From assembly GCA_014526335.1 (NCBI GenBank), contig JACTAT010000117.1, positions 326,327 through 390,326 on the forward strand: 64,000 nucleotides of DNA, written 5' to 3'. This DNA comes from Chrysaora quinquecirrha (Eukaryota > Cnidaria > Scyphozoa > Semaeostomeae > Pelagiidae). This document shows, piece by piece, positions 27,801-42,800 of this stretch. The position numbers and the translations under genes were made by a program. The notes under the pieces were generated by a model. It was not told the DNA's origin, ran no database searches, and worked only from the letters and a program-made list of their open reading frames with translations. Within the stretch, counting starts at the first letter, position 1; every line of letters starts with the position of its first letter.

Positions 27801-30800
27801 ATGGGCGAAATTATGTTGTTATCAAACCATGTTATAGAAACATGACCGAAGAAGAACCTCGAGTTGAGTATGAGGCTTCAGTTGGGCCATGTAGCCCCTT
27901 TTATGTGTCAGATCATTGCAATCTTGAGTCTCGGCACTTGAAATTTTGGCAGAATTTGAACAAAAATGTTGGCCTAGAGTGACCTAGGGTAAAAAGCCAG
28001 CCTGTAGGAAGGAGGATATTTCGGAAGGCAGACCTGAATTGTTATTGAACAATAGAAAGAATAAGCGATCGCTAAACAATAAAAGCAATAGGCAAAAGAT
28101 AGTCACTGAAACATTTATCTGCAACATCCTCAGTTTCTAAATTTGGAGCATACAAAGAGGAGACTATACTTTTCATTATATTTGTTCAGTTATTTCAACG
28201 AACCATACCATTTCATACTTCCTCTAATTCTTATTACTAGAACTAATACCTGGAATTAAACACCCAATAAATGTTATTTTCAAAATCCATCCGTTCTTAA
28301 CAACCAACCTTGCTTCTTAGTTAAAATCCCAACAATAACAAGATAATCTAACTGCAAAAATAAGCAAAACATTTGCCTTCAAGTAGCCTTCCCTGGACCT
28401 AAATCTGTGTTCACAAGTGTTTCAAACTTCTTGCCTACCAGAGGTATTAATGTCCTCGAGGTTAATACCTGCCTTGTTTATTTTCTTAGTAAACTTTCAA
28501 CTCACAATGTCAGATAGAACAACCCATAACTATTCCTAAATAATACCTAACCCAGGAATTAATTCCATATTGTCCCCAAAAAGTTTTCGAAGTCCATACC
28601 TACAGAGTTAATGACTTCTTCTGCAATCCTTAGATACAAATCATAGTGACAAAACCTGTTTGCTAGCTCATCCCCCCCCCCTCTTAAAATGGACAAAATT
28701 AATACCTAACATAGGAATTAACACTTAACCTTTTGTTCCCAAATAGCCTCCCCTGGATCAAAATCTGTTATCAATAGTCTGAAAGAGAAAGTGTCTCAGG
28801 AAAAATCAGGTTTGAACAATGAAAGCAAAGTCCCGTCTCGAGTATTTCAAATGCTGCAAAAACAATTAGACGAAGAGGAGGCTGAAGGTATCGTAATGCA
28901 CAAAATTCGCACACGACACTTTATTTTGATGCACCGAAATATACCCCCATGATACCAATCCTCTCTGTTTTTCTGTGACCCCTTTGGCACATTCACACAC
29001 CTAACAACAACACATGCACCTTTCAGTTTCTTACGCAATGCAAGGTATCTGATTACTTTGAATTAGGATTTAGATATGTCTTTCCCCAACTCATATGATA
29101 CCAGTCCTATCTGAATTTCGGTTCCCGTTCGGCACATCCATTCACCTAACAACAACTCGTACACCGTGGAATCATGTAGGATACGTCAAACCCTTGCAAT
29201 TGAATTTTAACATGTCTGCACTTCTTATTCGTGATACCAACTCTTTCTTTGGATGGAAATGTTGCATTGTTAACTCTTTTTGACACAGTCTTGCACCTAG
29301 TACAAACAACGCATGCACTGCCAACAACGACCCATTGAACCTACGCACCATAACTCATATATACAGGCATACAGGGTACCTCTAATAAGTTCAAATATAT
29401 TTATTCCTTTCTAAAATAAGTTTCAAGCTTTCTTCACTTCTTTTTTGTTTCGTGGAATAATATTTTATTTCCTCCCATTTAGCAGTTGGTTCCTAAAACC
29501 CTTCAACGTCCTGTAATAGTGCTTCATAATAGTTCTTTTTATACACACATTTACATTCTATCTGCTCTCTATCTTTCATTCTGCTACCCACAGATACGAT
29601 ATTTCAGTGAAACTTCTTTTTCTCTATTCGAATCATGATTCCAGTAGTCTTTTACAAGAATTTCTGATTCATTTTATCTTAATCATTAATACAGTATAAT
29701 GTTTATACCTTTATATCCTTCGTACTTAATTGAATGCACCCATTCGTAGATGCATTCACATTACACATGACGAGAAGCCTTACTCAAAACACAACGGAAT
29801 TACGATGTTTCGAAATTTTATTGAATCAAGCAGATATTTTAGTCCTTTATAAGGTTTATATTAGTTGTATTGTACAGTTAGTCTTAGATATTGTGACGTA
29901 TTTTTCATTTTCGAAGTTGATAGTTGATATAGAAAGTTCATTTTGCAGTTGACCACCATTTTCCGATTGCCAGACTTTCCATCGTTGTCATTGTCAGTTA
30001 TATCAGTTAAAGCAGAAATCAGTTAGTATTGATGCAGTTGATGCAGATGTCAGGTAGAAGTGCATATTTACCATTCTGATGCAGCTGCAGATGATTCTTA
30101 CACCACACAACTTAATCAGTTAATGAAAGTGATAGCAAGACGCTGCCAAGGCGCAGAAACAAACCAAGCGCTGATTTTGATATTTTTGTGCGCTGGCGAT
30201 TTTATTTGCTTAATGTTAAGCCGTGCTTGCGTTAAAATTATGCACGTAAGCGCATCATTTCACGGTAAGTGCATGTAGCGTAAAGTAGCGTTTAGCGTAC
30301 GTTGAGTGTAATTGTTTTATTTTTTTTGTTCATTATTTTAACTCGCAATTAATGTAGACTTTAGATAAGGTATTCTTTGTATAAAGTATAAAATATTGCT
30401 ATTTGTTTAACCCTTGATGTATTGCTATATGGAAAGTGCTTAGCTATAGCCAAGTTCAAACTCTCTAAAATCCTGGCCAAACGATCAAACATTGTTTGTC
30501 AAACATTTGAAATTTGCTAAACAAGCAAAATGTTATAGCATTAGCCACATAACAAAGCAATACCCGTCAAACATTTTGGCTGCTTTTTTTAATGCTGTCA
30601 AGAAGCATTTCGTGCCGTGGCCAAACATTAATTCACAAGCAAATTCCAAATGTTTGAAAAACAATATTTGATCGTTCGCCTTGGGCCTAACTTGATTTAT
30701 TTTATCTACTCAAATAGTGTCCAGTCCTCAAGATATAATGGACGCACTGAAGGAGCGTTTGGAGGCAGGGGCGTCGTACAGAAATATCGATGCCAGTAAT

Positions 30801-33800
30801 TACCCTTCATTACAAGTACCTCCTGCCCCACCACCCCCTGTTGTCTCCCCTGTCAATCATCACAGCTATAGAATGCTTCCTAATAATGAAGGTAAAGTGT
30901 GTGTAGATCTTTTAGCGTGTTCGTGTGTCTAGCGTGTTTTTAATGTAGGTATTTAATTTAGAATCGTATTGTGTTTTCAGGGTGCTTTCTTTTGGACCAG
31001 CCTGAAAGTTTCCGTGCTTCGACGATTCGTTCTTACGATGCGTTTCAAAACATTACCGAATTTATTGCGATTACCGAATACGAAACAAGATTACTGAGTT
31101 TGTGTTTATGATCTATACGATTACAATGCACGAATATGAATTACGAATAACGAGAATTGATCACAATTGCTGATCTCTGGTTGAAGCAAGTTCCCGAATC
31201 TATCTTTACGGTCGTAACGACGATTTACGATTATTAATGTTTAACGAAAACTCGTTACCGATTGTTGATCTCTGATTGTGAAGCAAGTTCCCGAAACTAG
31301 ATACGATTGCAACTACAATTTACGATTACGATTTAAGATTTTCGAGAACTTTTTGCCGATTCCTAATCTCTGAATGTGAACCAAGATTACCAACTCCATG
31401 TTTACTATTGCGATTACCGACTGAATGTCACGCGAATTTAAATTTTCTGTGATTTTATTACGCTGACTGAGGATAACCTAAAGACGCAAGACGTTACGCG
31501 TCATCAAAACTCATGAACGCAACAGCAGAAGTTTGTTAATAAGTTGGTCCAAATGAACGCATCCTCCATTAGATGCAGCAGCCATGAGATTAAGTATTTA
31601 AAACATTTCCATGGGCTTTCACATTTGGGAAACAACTCGCTCTAGAATAACTCGTGAGAGATGCGACAATTTTTTAAACAAAACAGTTATTAAACAATTA
31701 TTGACTGACTGGGATTAGGTATTTGAGTTGGAAACAAACAGCATTGTTTCTGTAGCAACATTCAGATTACGATGCGCAAAAAAGTTACAGTATCATATTA
31801 TTCTCAAGTTTGGCAGTAGGTAGACTTACTACACGAGTATCTTGCGCTCCCGATATTTGAGCTGTCGCACCAAGCGCTCTAATAGACTGTCCGCACTTGG
31901 CGATGCAGAAAACAACACAGCAACAACATTGAGCTATATGTAGAAGGAACAAGAAGGACTGGTGTAGTCAGTCTAGGCGGCAGGCTTCACGTTTATAATT
32001 TAGACTTACTACAAAAGTCCCACTACTTCGCTTGATGTTGTAGTTGTTGTTCTTTTCAAAATCGCTCAGTATGGAAGGAGCTAGAAACTCGTGTGGTGAG
32101 TCAATTTCGATGTTGTTCATACCTCCAGACTTGCTCCAAATTCATTTCATGTCGTAATGTCGTAAGATGTACTTGACGGGAATCGTCGAATTGCATTTTT
32201 GCACTGCAATTGACGCTCCCAAAAGCATTCACCACAGACCCTATCCTCTACGGAGTGTGGCGCAGGCCAGACGCTCCGAAGCAGTTACTGACAAGAAGAA
32301 AGAGCGACACCCGGAGCAAATCTAGCATCTTGCTGATGTATGAATGGCTCAAGATCCCGCTTAGCTCACTTTCTTCGGTTGGATTTTGTTTACGAAATTT
32401 CTGTAGCAACGCTGGAGATATATTTTCTAGAAAATATTGTGAATGAAGATTGAAATGATTTTGTGATAACCGGAAACATTTTGATAAAAAAAGTGTAGGA
32501 TCATGTAGAATTAATCAATATTTATACGCGGCATGAAAAGAGAAAAAACAAAAGATTTTGAACAATGAGTCTGTCTAACAATAAGCCAAATGTTTTATCA
32601 AAGTGTATTTTAGATTTGGTAGAAATCATGGTAAATCTCAATGATCAAAAGAGGAGATCAGAATGTAATTCAAGCTTTGCATCGGTTGTAAAATAACTCA
32701 CAACAGCCATTTTCAATCGGCATCTCTACGCAACATATGGTACGAGTTTTCAGAGCGAGTTGTTAACAAACGTGTAAACCCAGTTAGTTAACCAATTGTT
32801 AAGACCTACTTAGTGGCTGCTTAATTTTCTAAGGCGATTTGTAGAATTGTTAGTAGTTAGAATTATGAATTCTTGTGCACCAAACCGTCGTGTGTCATAT
32901 CCAAGTTTGAACTCGTCGCAGAAGAGCAAGGAGGGCAAAATGTCGTGGCCTAAGCAAGGTTTGTAGAAGTTGACAAGTTTCTATTTTTCATCTCAATAAG
33001 CGATCCACAGATTCACGTAAATTCATTATTTATTTCCTATATCTTATTGATTTGATTTCTTGATTTAATCATTAATTCAAATCGATAAAAACATCAATCT
33101 TCTTTTGAATGAAGATTTTGAAATTTAATTCGTTTCAACTCTTTTATTTTCTGTAGCAACCTGCTTTACTATGCTTTAATGTACTTTGCTTTACTTTACT
33201 ACTCTTTGCTTTTCTGAAACTTGCTCTCGCTTAAGTACTTTGCTTTACTTTACCTTGGTTACTTAACTATATTGTACTTTACTTTACTTAGCTTTACCTT
33301 GCTTTACGTTTCTTTTCTTAACCTTGCTTTACTCTACTCACTTTACCTTGGTTAATTTACTGTACTGTACTTACTTTACTTAACTTTACCTTTCTTTACC
33401 TTGCTTTACGTTTTTTTACGTAAGGTTACCTAAGGTTTACCTTTACGTTACTCTACTTTACCTCGCTAAATTAACTTAAATTTGCCTTGCTTAACTTTGC
33501 TTTACTTTACTTTTTCCTTATTTTACCCTACTTTACTTTACTTTGTACTTTGCTTCGGAAATTATGAACTCAAACAAGCTAATTGGACTGTTTCAACTCA
33601 AACAAGCTACTATAGGATTGTTTCAAATATATTCATTTTTGCGAACAGCGTCTGTTTTGAAATTTCTTTCTGGACGTAAGATTTTACTTTCGCTTTTCGC
33701 TCAGCAGTTTCTCGGCTTTACGAACATAAGCTGACATTTTCACAACATAACATAACACTTAAAACATCTTAACAACTTTCCTGTAAAAACACGTAATTCA

Positions 33801-36800
33801 TTTAGAGTCGAATTGCACTCCAAGACATTTCTCACGAAATGTTTTGAAGAAGTGTTTTGGATGTGTTTTCTGCTGACTCAGCATCTCTAAAATTGTCAAG
33901 GAACGAACATTATGACATCATCATGCTTCGGCAGTTATCAAAAAAATATCAAGATACTTTGTGTAACAATGACTTTCTTTAATCCAGCATTGAGCAAATT
34001 AGCTTTTTATATTTATGTATGTTTAGTGAATACCAATCATTCTTTTTTATCTATCTTGTTTGACATTTAACTTTGATGGTTCGTTTTGCAAAAAAAACAA
34101 TGTTTTTCTATGTTCTGCTTGCTGTTTTGTTGTTCTAAATCCATGACTTCTAAACTAATTTTCTATGATTTTACACCTGTCTTTCTCTCTCTGAAAGTGA
34201 TTTCTTTTATCCCTCCTTGCGCCTGCTATTTCTCTGTTTCGCGTTCATGATATAATAAACATTTCATTGCATGTAAGGTCCTCGCCAAACGATGAAACAT
34301 TGTTGCTCAAACATATAATAAGATTTTGCTTTAAATGCAATGTTTTACTGTTTGACCACGTCACAAAACATTGCTTGACAAGCAGAGTCTTTCAGCAATG
34401 TTTTTAGAAAACCTTCAAAAACATTATGTACTTGTGTCAAGCAAAAATGTTTGAAGAGCAATGTTTGTGATGATGCCAAACGGTCAAACATTGTGTTAAA
34501 CAAGCAAGTCTCAAATGTTTGACAAACAATGTTTGATCCTTTGGTCAGGGCCTTAACGTGAAATTATGTGTAAACCTAACGGTATTCAATAACATTACTA
34601 CTTATATATTTAATTATTTCTTAATTGATTTTTGTCAGTTTAGATCTTGTGTGATGAAATTTCGTTGTTTTGTTTGTAGGTGAGGCCCCACCTGTGGACA
34701 AGAATCGCGTATTCAAAATGACGTATGAGACGAGGGATATCCACTCAGCAGGTAAGCTGAATTGAATTGAATGGATGTTCGATGTCGTAATAAGTTTATT
34801 ATTTCAACAATGTTTTCCTTTTATTTATAAGTGCACACGCCCGTCTGCGATTGCAGAAGATTGATCATATCCAAGAATAGACAACGGCCAATGTGTATGC
34901 TTGTGTTACGCCCTGCTGTTGCTGGTAGATCGAAAAATGGTGGAACAAGAGCATTAGCCTTCGTCTAAGCATATCACTAGTGTTCGATTCCGCTATTGCC
35001 GCCTGCTGACATTTGTACCATAATTCGTGATATGGCCCCGGCAAGCCTTGCTTGAGATTCCGATGAGTGCGATCGATTATACCCTTCTCCCTTTCGTAGT
35101 CAGCCAACCCTCGATGACATACCCTCGATGCACGTTTACTTGCACTGTTATTGTTTGACCTTCGCATGCCTGAAAAGCAACGAAATGCTCTTCTACAAAC
35201 AATTGGCCAGCATTCAGAACCTTTAGGTTTGAGCGAATTTTCCGCAGAGAGTGCCAGTCCGGGAGGGGGAGACAGTGCATATTTTCGGTACTAAGGAATC
35301 GCGAACTGAAAATTTATCCATTTTCAGGATTTGGTATAAGGAACGATATCAAATTTTCGAACTTTGGTATAAGGAAAGGTACTGATTTTCAAAATTTTGG
35401 CATAAGAGCGCAAAATTGGTATGAAAAAGGGGTGTTGTTGAAGCTCCGACGGCTCATCCCCAATCAAAATCTGGTTTACTGCTCCCACCCCAGGGGTGAC
35501 TGTGAACGCAATGTAGATGCAAGTTAGAGAATGATTGATTGAGTGCGGTTCAGGCGTCTTCATCTCGCTGTCTTCGATTCGATTTTAAGTTTATTTCATC
35601 AAAATCGTTTCATTTGAAAAACCTGTGTAGATGCGTCTTTTAATTAAATGGATTGATCCGCTTCAGATATTCATAATCCTTAGGGTGTTGGTTTTCAGTT
35701 GAATATCATTTTTATCTACATTCAAAATGAAAATTGACTCAAATGATTAAAAACCAATCCTTTTATTGTCTGAATTTCTGATCTTCTAACATAATAATGT
35801 TGGAATAAGTTGTTGTCGCCAACTGCATGCTGACATCTTTGTATAAATCCCAATTTTATTTTTATTCATTTATTCCTAAATGTCTGTCGATTTTATTAAA
35901 ATAATCCTGGCATTATATTATCATATAATGTTAAGGTTATTAGAAAGCACCCAAGGATTATTGTAATGTATTTCTTCACATACACTTACCTAGCCCTTTG
36001 ATCGAAATACCTTTCAAATATAATAATGTTGCTTATATATCGTTAGTATGTTTCAGTTTGTCAAGCGTTTTAGAAACTGCCTTTCCTGTTGCTTATTCTA
36101 ACATGAAGAGTCTCCGAAATCCCAATCTATGGTTCAGAAGAGTGTTGGCGGGAGGGTTGGCGCATGCGTTGTCGTTGTCGTTATTTACCTTTCGAGTTAA
36201 AGAGTGAGAATGAAGATGAAAGGTTTTGGATCAGTGATTAAAGTGGAACCAGCCTTTCCTCTCAGTTCTTTGAAAAGCATTTCTCTAACTCAGGAGTGCC
36301 CAGTCTATGAGGGCATTCTTCCTTCTTCGTAAAGGGACGCTTCATATGCGCTAAAATAGTTGGTGTCGAACATGTGTGCAACAACTTAACAGACTCGGAA
36401 CAAGACCGATTCACGAAATTCAACTTCTAAATTGGTGCAAATATTCATCTGAGTTGATGCAAATGTTCTCAAATATCTTCTTACAGCACTTTGCTCAACA
36501 TTGACACTTACTGCTAGGAAAGGGGGCCCTGGAAACCGGGGCTGGGGAGCAGGTGCAAAGGCTATGCTCGTTTTATTTTCGACTTGACGTATTTAGTGAT
36601 GATATATGGACTTTTTCTACAGCTATTCCAGCTGGGTCAATGAATGTTATCAACAGTTTGAAAGAGAAAATAGCAGAAAAGAACAAAAACAGTGCATCAT
36701 ATCAGCCAAAGAAAACACCATCGCGTCTTCATGCAATGTTGCAAGATCAATTTGGTCAAGAAGGTTTGTTAGCTTACCTTTTATCATGATTATCATAGTC

Positions 36801-39800
36801 TATTGTTACCAGTGATAATTAATCATCGTCTTTGTCATCTTTATCATCGTAATCACCAGCATCGATCCTGGTCATTGTGGCTCAATGGTTGTGAGGTGCT
36901 TATCAAGCTAATATAAGTATCCCCTTTCTCTGTTTGGTAGTGATCATTATTATCAAGTGATCATTATCTCTCTCTCTCTCTCAACCTCCTTGTTGTTATC
37001 AATATCACTATTCATCATTACCATTATCAGCATCATCTTTAACATTATCATAATCATGGTCACCATTAATCATCATAATCATCTTCTTTATCATCATCAG
37101 CATCAGCCTGTTAGGCTTTTGGAGACAAACAGCTCATCAAAAATCTCAAGCATACAATCTTTTCCTTGGCATTTCTTTCCGTCTTATTCTATCTGCTGCT
37201 GTCGAATGAGACTTCTTGGAGAAGACATTGACAATACTTGGTTTTCAGCGGTAGTGTGTGCAGCGTGTTAATTATATCTTCAAAGTCCATTGCCCCTATC
37301 AAGGCATGCAGTGGTTATTCTCTCGCCAGCCACTCGTAGTTACTGATGTTGCTCGCCTGACTTAAGACATTAATCTCGTGACTCGTGCAAATCACCACCT
37401 GAATACTTACAGTAGCATATATCTCTTATATTATCCGGGGGGACATGCAGTTATCCTTTTGTATTTCTATATCAAATCACCCACCAAAGAGTTGTTTATC
37501 TTTTTGACTATTTTAACTGATGAGAAATGCTTAATTGTAAGAGACACAATTTACTTAGAGACGTTCAATTCTATGCTTGACAATAATAGTTAGAATTTTA
37601 TCTATGGCCTCATTCATATGTGTAACGGGATGATTGATAATGAGGCTAAAACATAATTGCACACAGACATGTCATTGAATTTTGTGGTACATTTTATTCA
37701 TTATCTTGATTTTCTATTGTAAATTGAGATTTTTGAGCTAATTTGATTAGAGAAATTCATCAGATAGCAACTCTATTTTGAACATGTGACATATTGTGTT
37801 ACTGAATATATTCTGTTCTGGCAAATTGTGTGATGGTAGGTTTAGGAATATCAGATCACAAGAATATTAAGGGTGTTAGAAAATTAGAACCTCTGGCTTT
37901 GTACCCATATGTTTCCCCGTTGCTTCTTTGACTGCGTGGGAGATTCGATAAATGTATTGTATCAAATTTTCTAGAAATATCCTCTTTGCAACTTATTTTG
38001 TTACTATTTTTGCAGGAAGTTCGGAGCCATCAAATCATCAAACTACCTATAGAAATGAAGAATATGGTAAGATACTTCATGTACACCAATGTTTTGCTAG
38101 TAAACTCGTATATGAAACTACACAAGCTTTTTTCTTGAAAATCAAGAAATTCTTCTCGAATGGACTAGAAGGTCAACTAAAACCAAAGAAATGTTAACGG
38201 TTTTGGAACTTCTAAAGTAGCTAATACCTTTTGATGTGGTTTTGAAGGGGAGGGTGAAATGGTGTTTTAGCGCCAGTGGCTAGGATCTCAGTACCAGGTT
38301 AACTAATTGAGATCTCGACCCTGTCTTTTACGTCACCGTAGATGGGGCTCGAACCCTGACCACACTGAGCTCCTGACACCAAGAGTCAACACAACGCCAC
38401 AGCACAACGCCACAGCACAACGCCACAGCATCTTCAATTTTAATCTTACGGTCCCTGCTATTTGTTTCTCATTTCATTCCAGATCATATTCCTGTCAACA
38501 CTGTCCGCCGAAGCCATGGAAATATTCCTCCACAGAGTCAGAGCAAAGTCAAAACATTTGATGCTGAGCTTTACTCTCAAATAGAACAGCGAAGAGGTTA
38601 GCATAAATTATGCCCAATTTCGTCTTGTTTATTTTACAAGTAAATTTAACTCATGTAACCTAACCCTAACGTTCTTACATTTCTGCGTTGGTACCGCTAT
38701 TGAGTTGAACAGTTTGACACTGCGTCATACTTTTTGAAGCAGCTCTGCACCTTCAGTCAAGGACAAAGTTCTTGAGACAATACTGAAAATGTCCGTTCTG
38801 TTCCCTTATTGCCCCAATGTACCCCTCAACCCAGTTCAAAATTGCAATTTTTGAATCATCAGAAGTAACCGCTTTATCATCCAAGCAATAATTTTTAGTG
38901 AAATCTGTGAATAAATATTCTGCATTGAATTTGGGATTGGGGCAAAGATAGAAACACCCATAGCTGTCTCAGCAACATATTAACCATTACCGCAGGTACT
39001 TGGTGTGTATGATCTTTGACAAAATATGTGTTGAATATCACAATATCTTTTCCAAGAAATACGGCCTAGTCCAAGTTTTTTTTACCTGAACAACTCCAAT
39101 GCTCCCCATTTTACCTCTATTGGTGGTAAATGACACACCTTTTGTTTCAAACAACATTGTAACGGGGAAGCAGGGGGAATCCATACAATTTAGACCGTTC
39201 CAATATATTTTGTACAAGACTGTAGCTTCACAAGCGAATTTGTAATTAGTTTATCCAGTGTCGTTTGACTTGACTGTCTTTTTTTCGGATTTTTACGATT
39301 TTTAGCTTAGACCTGTGTTCGAAAATTTAGGCCAATGTGCATCAATCTGTGTACGTAACTTAATTTTGGTTTTTTCTCTTTCAGAACAACAACAACATTC
39401 CGATCCGTACGTGCCTGAAGATCAAAATTATGGTATTGATCTATAACGATACTTTATCATTTGCTTTGAAGATTGATTGATTTTTTAGAATTATGGATTC
39501 TGCTCCGAGAGTTTCTTAGCTGAAAGGCCTCAGCTGAGTATTAGGCCTAATAGTTGCTTTTTTCAATCTCTTTAGAGCGTTTTCGAAGTGATCAGAGCAA
39601 GCAAATTCCATCTAAAGTTTTCCAAGCTTTACAATATTGCTATCCAGCTCAAGAAAATCAAGGTGAGATTCCTTGCAAAGTATTTTCTGTGCATAACGGA
39701 AACTGGAATGAAAAGTCTTTTGGAGTTCAACAAGTTTCGTATCTAGAATTAGGTATTCTCAATTTCGCCAAAATATTCGAATGGTCCACACTTTTTCACG

Positions 39801-42800
39801 AATGACCGCCATTATGGAATTTGTCAGAATTTCAAGATCAGATAAAAATCTAAAAATTTCGGTGCCGAATTCGTAGCAGCCAAAATTTTGCCTGGGAACA
39901 AACTGTCACTATCCTGGCGCTTGTTCTACTGATTTTGTGAGAAATTATTGAAAAATTTCCCAAGGTCCAGATTCTTCCAGATCACTTTGAATTGAATTGC
40001 TGATCGCTCAAACTACTGAACTGATTGGAGCGAACAACAAAAACATAAATTCAATTCAATGTGAGCGTAAGTTAGGGACTTAGGACAAGTGTAATGCTGA
40101 CGCTCACCCAATGAAAAACTTTCACAATATTTCGTAGTGAGGTTTCCTGATTTCGAAGACATATAACTTCATTTGTTGCTGAGTTTCAATTATTCGCAAT
40201 TTCTTTATCTGCTATGGTAATATTAGCCCATGTAATCTCTTTAAGGTATTCACCAGAACCAAATGCAGTCAGAAAACGAAGAATACGGTAAATAAAGATT
40301 GATGGAATTTGTCTTATGGCTGTGTAGCGACTTTCCTCTTTCCTTTCTTGATTCGGTCTAATCGCAAATATCGCATGTTTGTCTTGTTATCGTGAGCGCA
40401 CGTTGATTGCAACATGATAATACAAATGGAAATCAGTTAGTCACAGTAGTAGCTGTCATCGCTCCAATCGCAAGATGACCATTAAAGTTCATTGGCAATT
40501 TAGCGATAACCGACACGCTCACTCTCACATTAGACCAAAGTTGAATTGCATTCTAATCATTCTAACTTGATCTTAGTTCTTTTATTAGTATCACTGAACT
40601 GGTTCATGAGCATCAGTTGTATATGATGGTCAATTTACAGTTTGAAATTTGATTTTTCAGAGCGTTTCAGAGGCAATAAAGGAAGTGCTGTTCCATCAAA
40701 AGTCTTTCAAGCATTGCAATACAGCTATCCGAGTGAAGGTACTTCATTTTGTTATATATATATATATTTCTACTTTGATCCTTGCCAACTGTGTATAGAC
40801 ATTAGAATTATGTTTACAGCAGCCCGAATGCCTTGGTCGCAGGTGCTGTTGCGTCGTGGTCAAACCAGTGTTAAACCTAGCCATGAAAAGTCCTGAATTC
40901 AACACCTCATAAATTTATGCAAAACCTTTCTATATGTCTTCCAAATTTACGTATTTGATTGCCCAGCTAAGAGGAGAAATTCTTGGCCCGTTGTGTCTTG
41001 ACAAGCTAACTCATGTTGTCGGGAACTTTGTGGGGTCGGGTCGGGCTCACAGCCATGGTCGAGGTCTGACTAGTTCATATGCTTCTGACGCTGATCACCT
41101 CACTAAACAGACCCAAGTGATTGACGCTAAACACACCATTCTACCTTCACCTTCATTTTTAGTATGACATGACTTGATGTCTTTGCCTCTTCCTTGCTAA
41201 CTTGAGACATCATCGTCCACCGTCCGATGAAGCCCTCTGCACAACCGCGCCATTTCTCCTTGTCTTTAGCTACTGGCTACATTACCACCGTGGGGCGGCC
41301 GTCTCTATTTATATTCTTCTCTCTTCATTCGTCGGCCTTTTATGTATCTTTCACTTTCTTTACATATATCATCTCTTCTTTCTGCCGCTTATCCTACTTC
41401 AAATTCTCGGTACCCGCTATGTTAACCTTCTTGTCCCTCGATTGTCACCTCTTTGGCTACACTTTCACCTAACCTGCCATACACGCCTTTTTTACAAAGA
41501 ACCACTTTATAAGGAACCTGTAGAAGGCCCGTAAATTTATAGAACTCATACTACTAAAGAGAAAATCATTAAGGAACTTTTGAATGTTGAATACTTTTAT
41601 CGCAGTCGAAACTCACATAAATTGTACGTTAAGCTTGTAATCAATGTTTCTTTGAGTTATTCTCGAGCTTTGCTCAAATGCAAATGTCTCTCTTTTATTC
41701 TTAAGACCACTGTATGAGAGTTAAAATTAAGGAACTATTAAGGAACTTTTGGAACTACCATTGCCTCAAAAGAGGCCCAAAAATAAGGAACTTTAAGAAC
41801 TAGGCCTTGAGGTAGGTTCCTTATAAAAAAAGCGTGTATATATGTTCAATTAAGCAGGATACGCTTTTTAAAGCTTTCGGAATGGCTTTGTACACGGAGT
41901 TTGTATTGTATAACACCAACATTGCACTTTTTGAAAGCTCTATGAAATTTAATTAGAAAAGTTGATGTTATCTTTTTCTGCTGTTTTTGCGTTTTGGCAC
42001 ATTGACAGTATAACCTAGAGATATGAGGGCCAGACCCTTGTATAAAACGAAAACCTGTTTTATCAGTTTCTAACCTCATGCCTCAAGGCATTCAACAAAA
42101 AAAACATGCTGTCATGCTTGTTATTTGTTGTTGACAAACGATATGACAAATGCAACAATGTATTCTTTGAAAAAGACAGTAATACGATCATAATTATGCA
42201 TGCATACGGAAATCTATAATTATTTTTGTTTTTCAAACATCGCAATAAACAACTTAGATCAGGAAATGTTTCTTTTTGTAAGATTCAATTCGCAAGGAAT
42301 CTTTTATTAAAATTGTATGGAAATTTCTTTCAATCTCTATTGTCATAGTTTATTATGTATTAAATTGTTTGTCATATCTAAGATACTAATAATGTTATTC
42401 GAATGTTATTACTACCATAATTATATTTATGGTATATTAATTGTATTACTTATTGCAATGAAATGAAGCTCAATGGTATCACATCAGTTAAATAACGTTA
42501 CTATTTATTTCATTATTTTCAATTCTTTTCTTTATTCTTTACACATATTATAATTTCCCCTTCATTCTCTTCATTCCTCTTATATTTTTGTTATTATCTT
42601 TCAACAAACAATATTCTATAATTACATTTGTTTCATTTGGTTTATTTGGGTGTAGCATTTTGCTTGACAAAAGGTCTTTATGTCTTCCGTCATAAATATT
42701 CAAAATATAGCTGGGTGAAGTTGAAATGGTGTATTTAGCGCCACTCGCTAAGATCTCAGTAGTAGATGAAATAATCGAGACTTCGATCCTGGCTGTGCTG

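Noticed and set aside
27674..27982. 102-residue plus-strand frame starting MSYKWRIFLLAYS
   Set aside because: No family similarity recognised. It lies in an intron between two phase-1 exons and has no donor in a compatible phase.
34865..35563. Minus-strand frames of 67-100 residues
   Set aside because: They overlap, have no recognisable domain and lie in a PDLIM intron with short direct repeats (ggtataagga). I found no splice sites to extend them.
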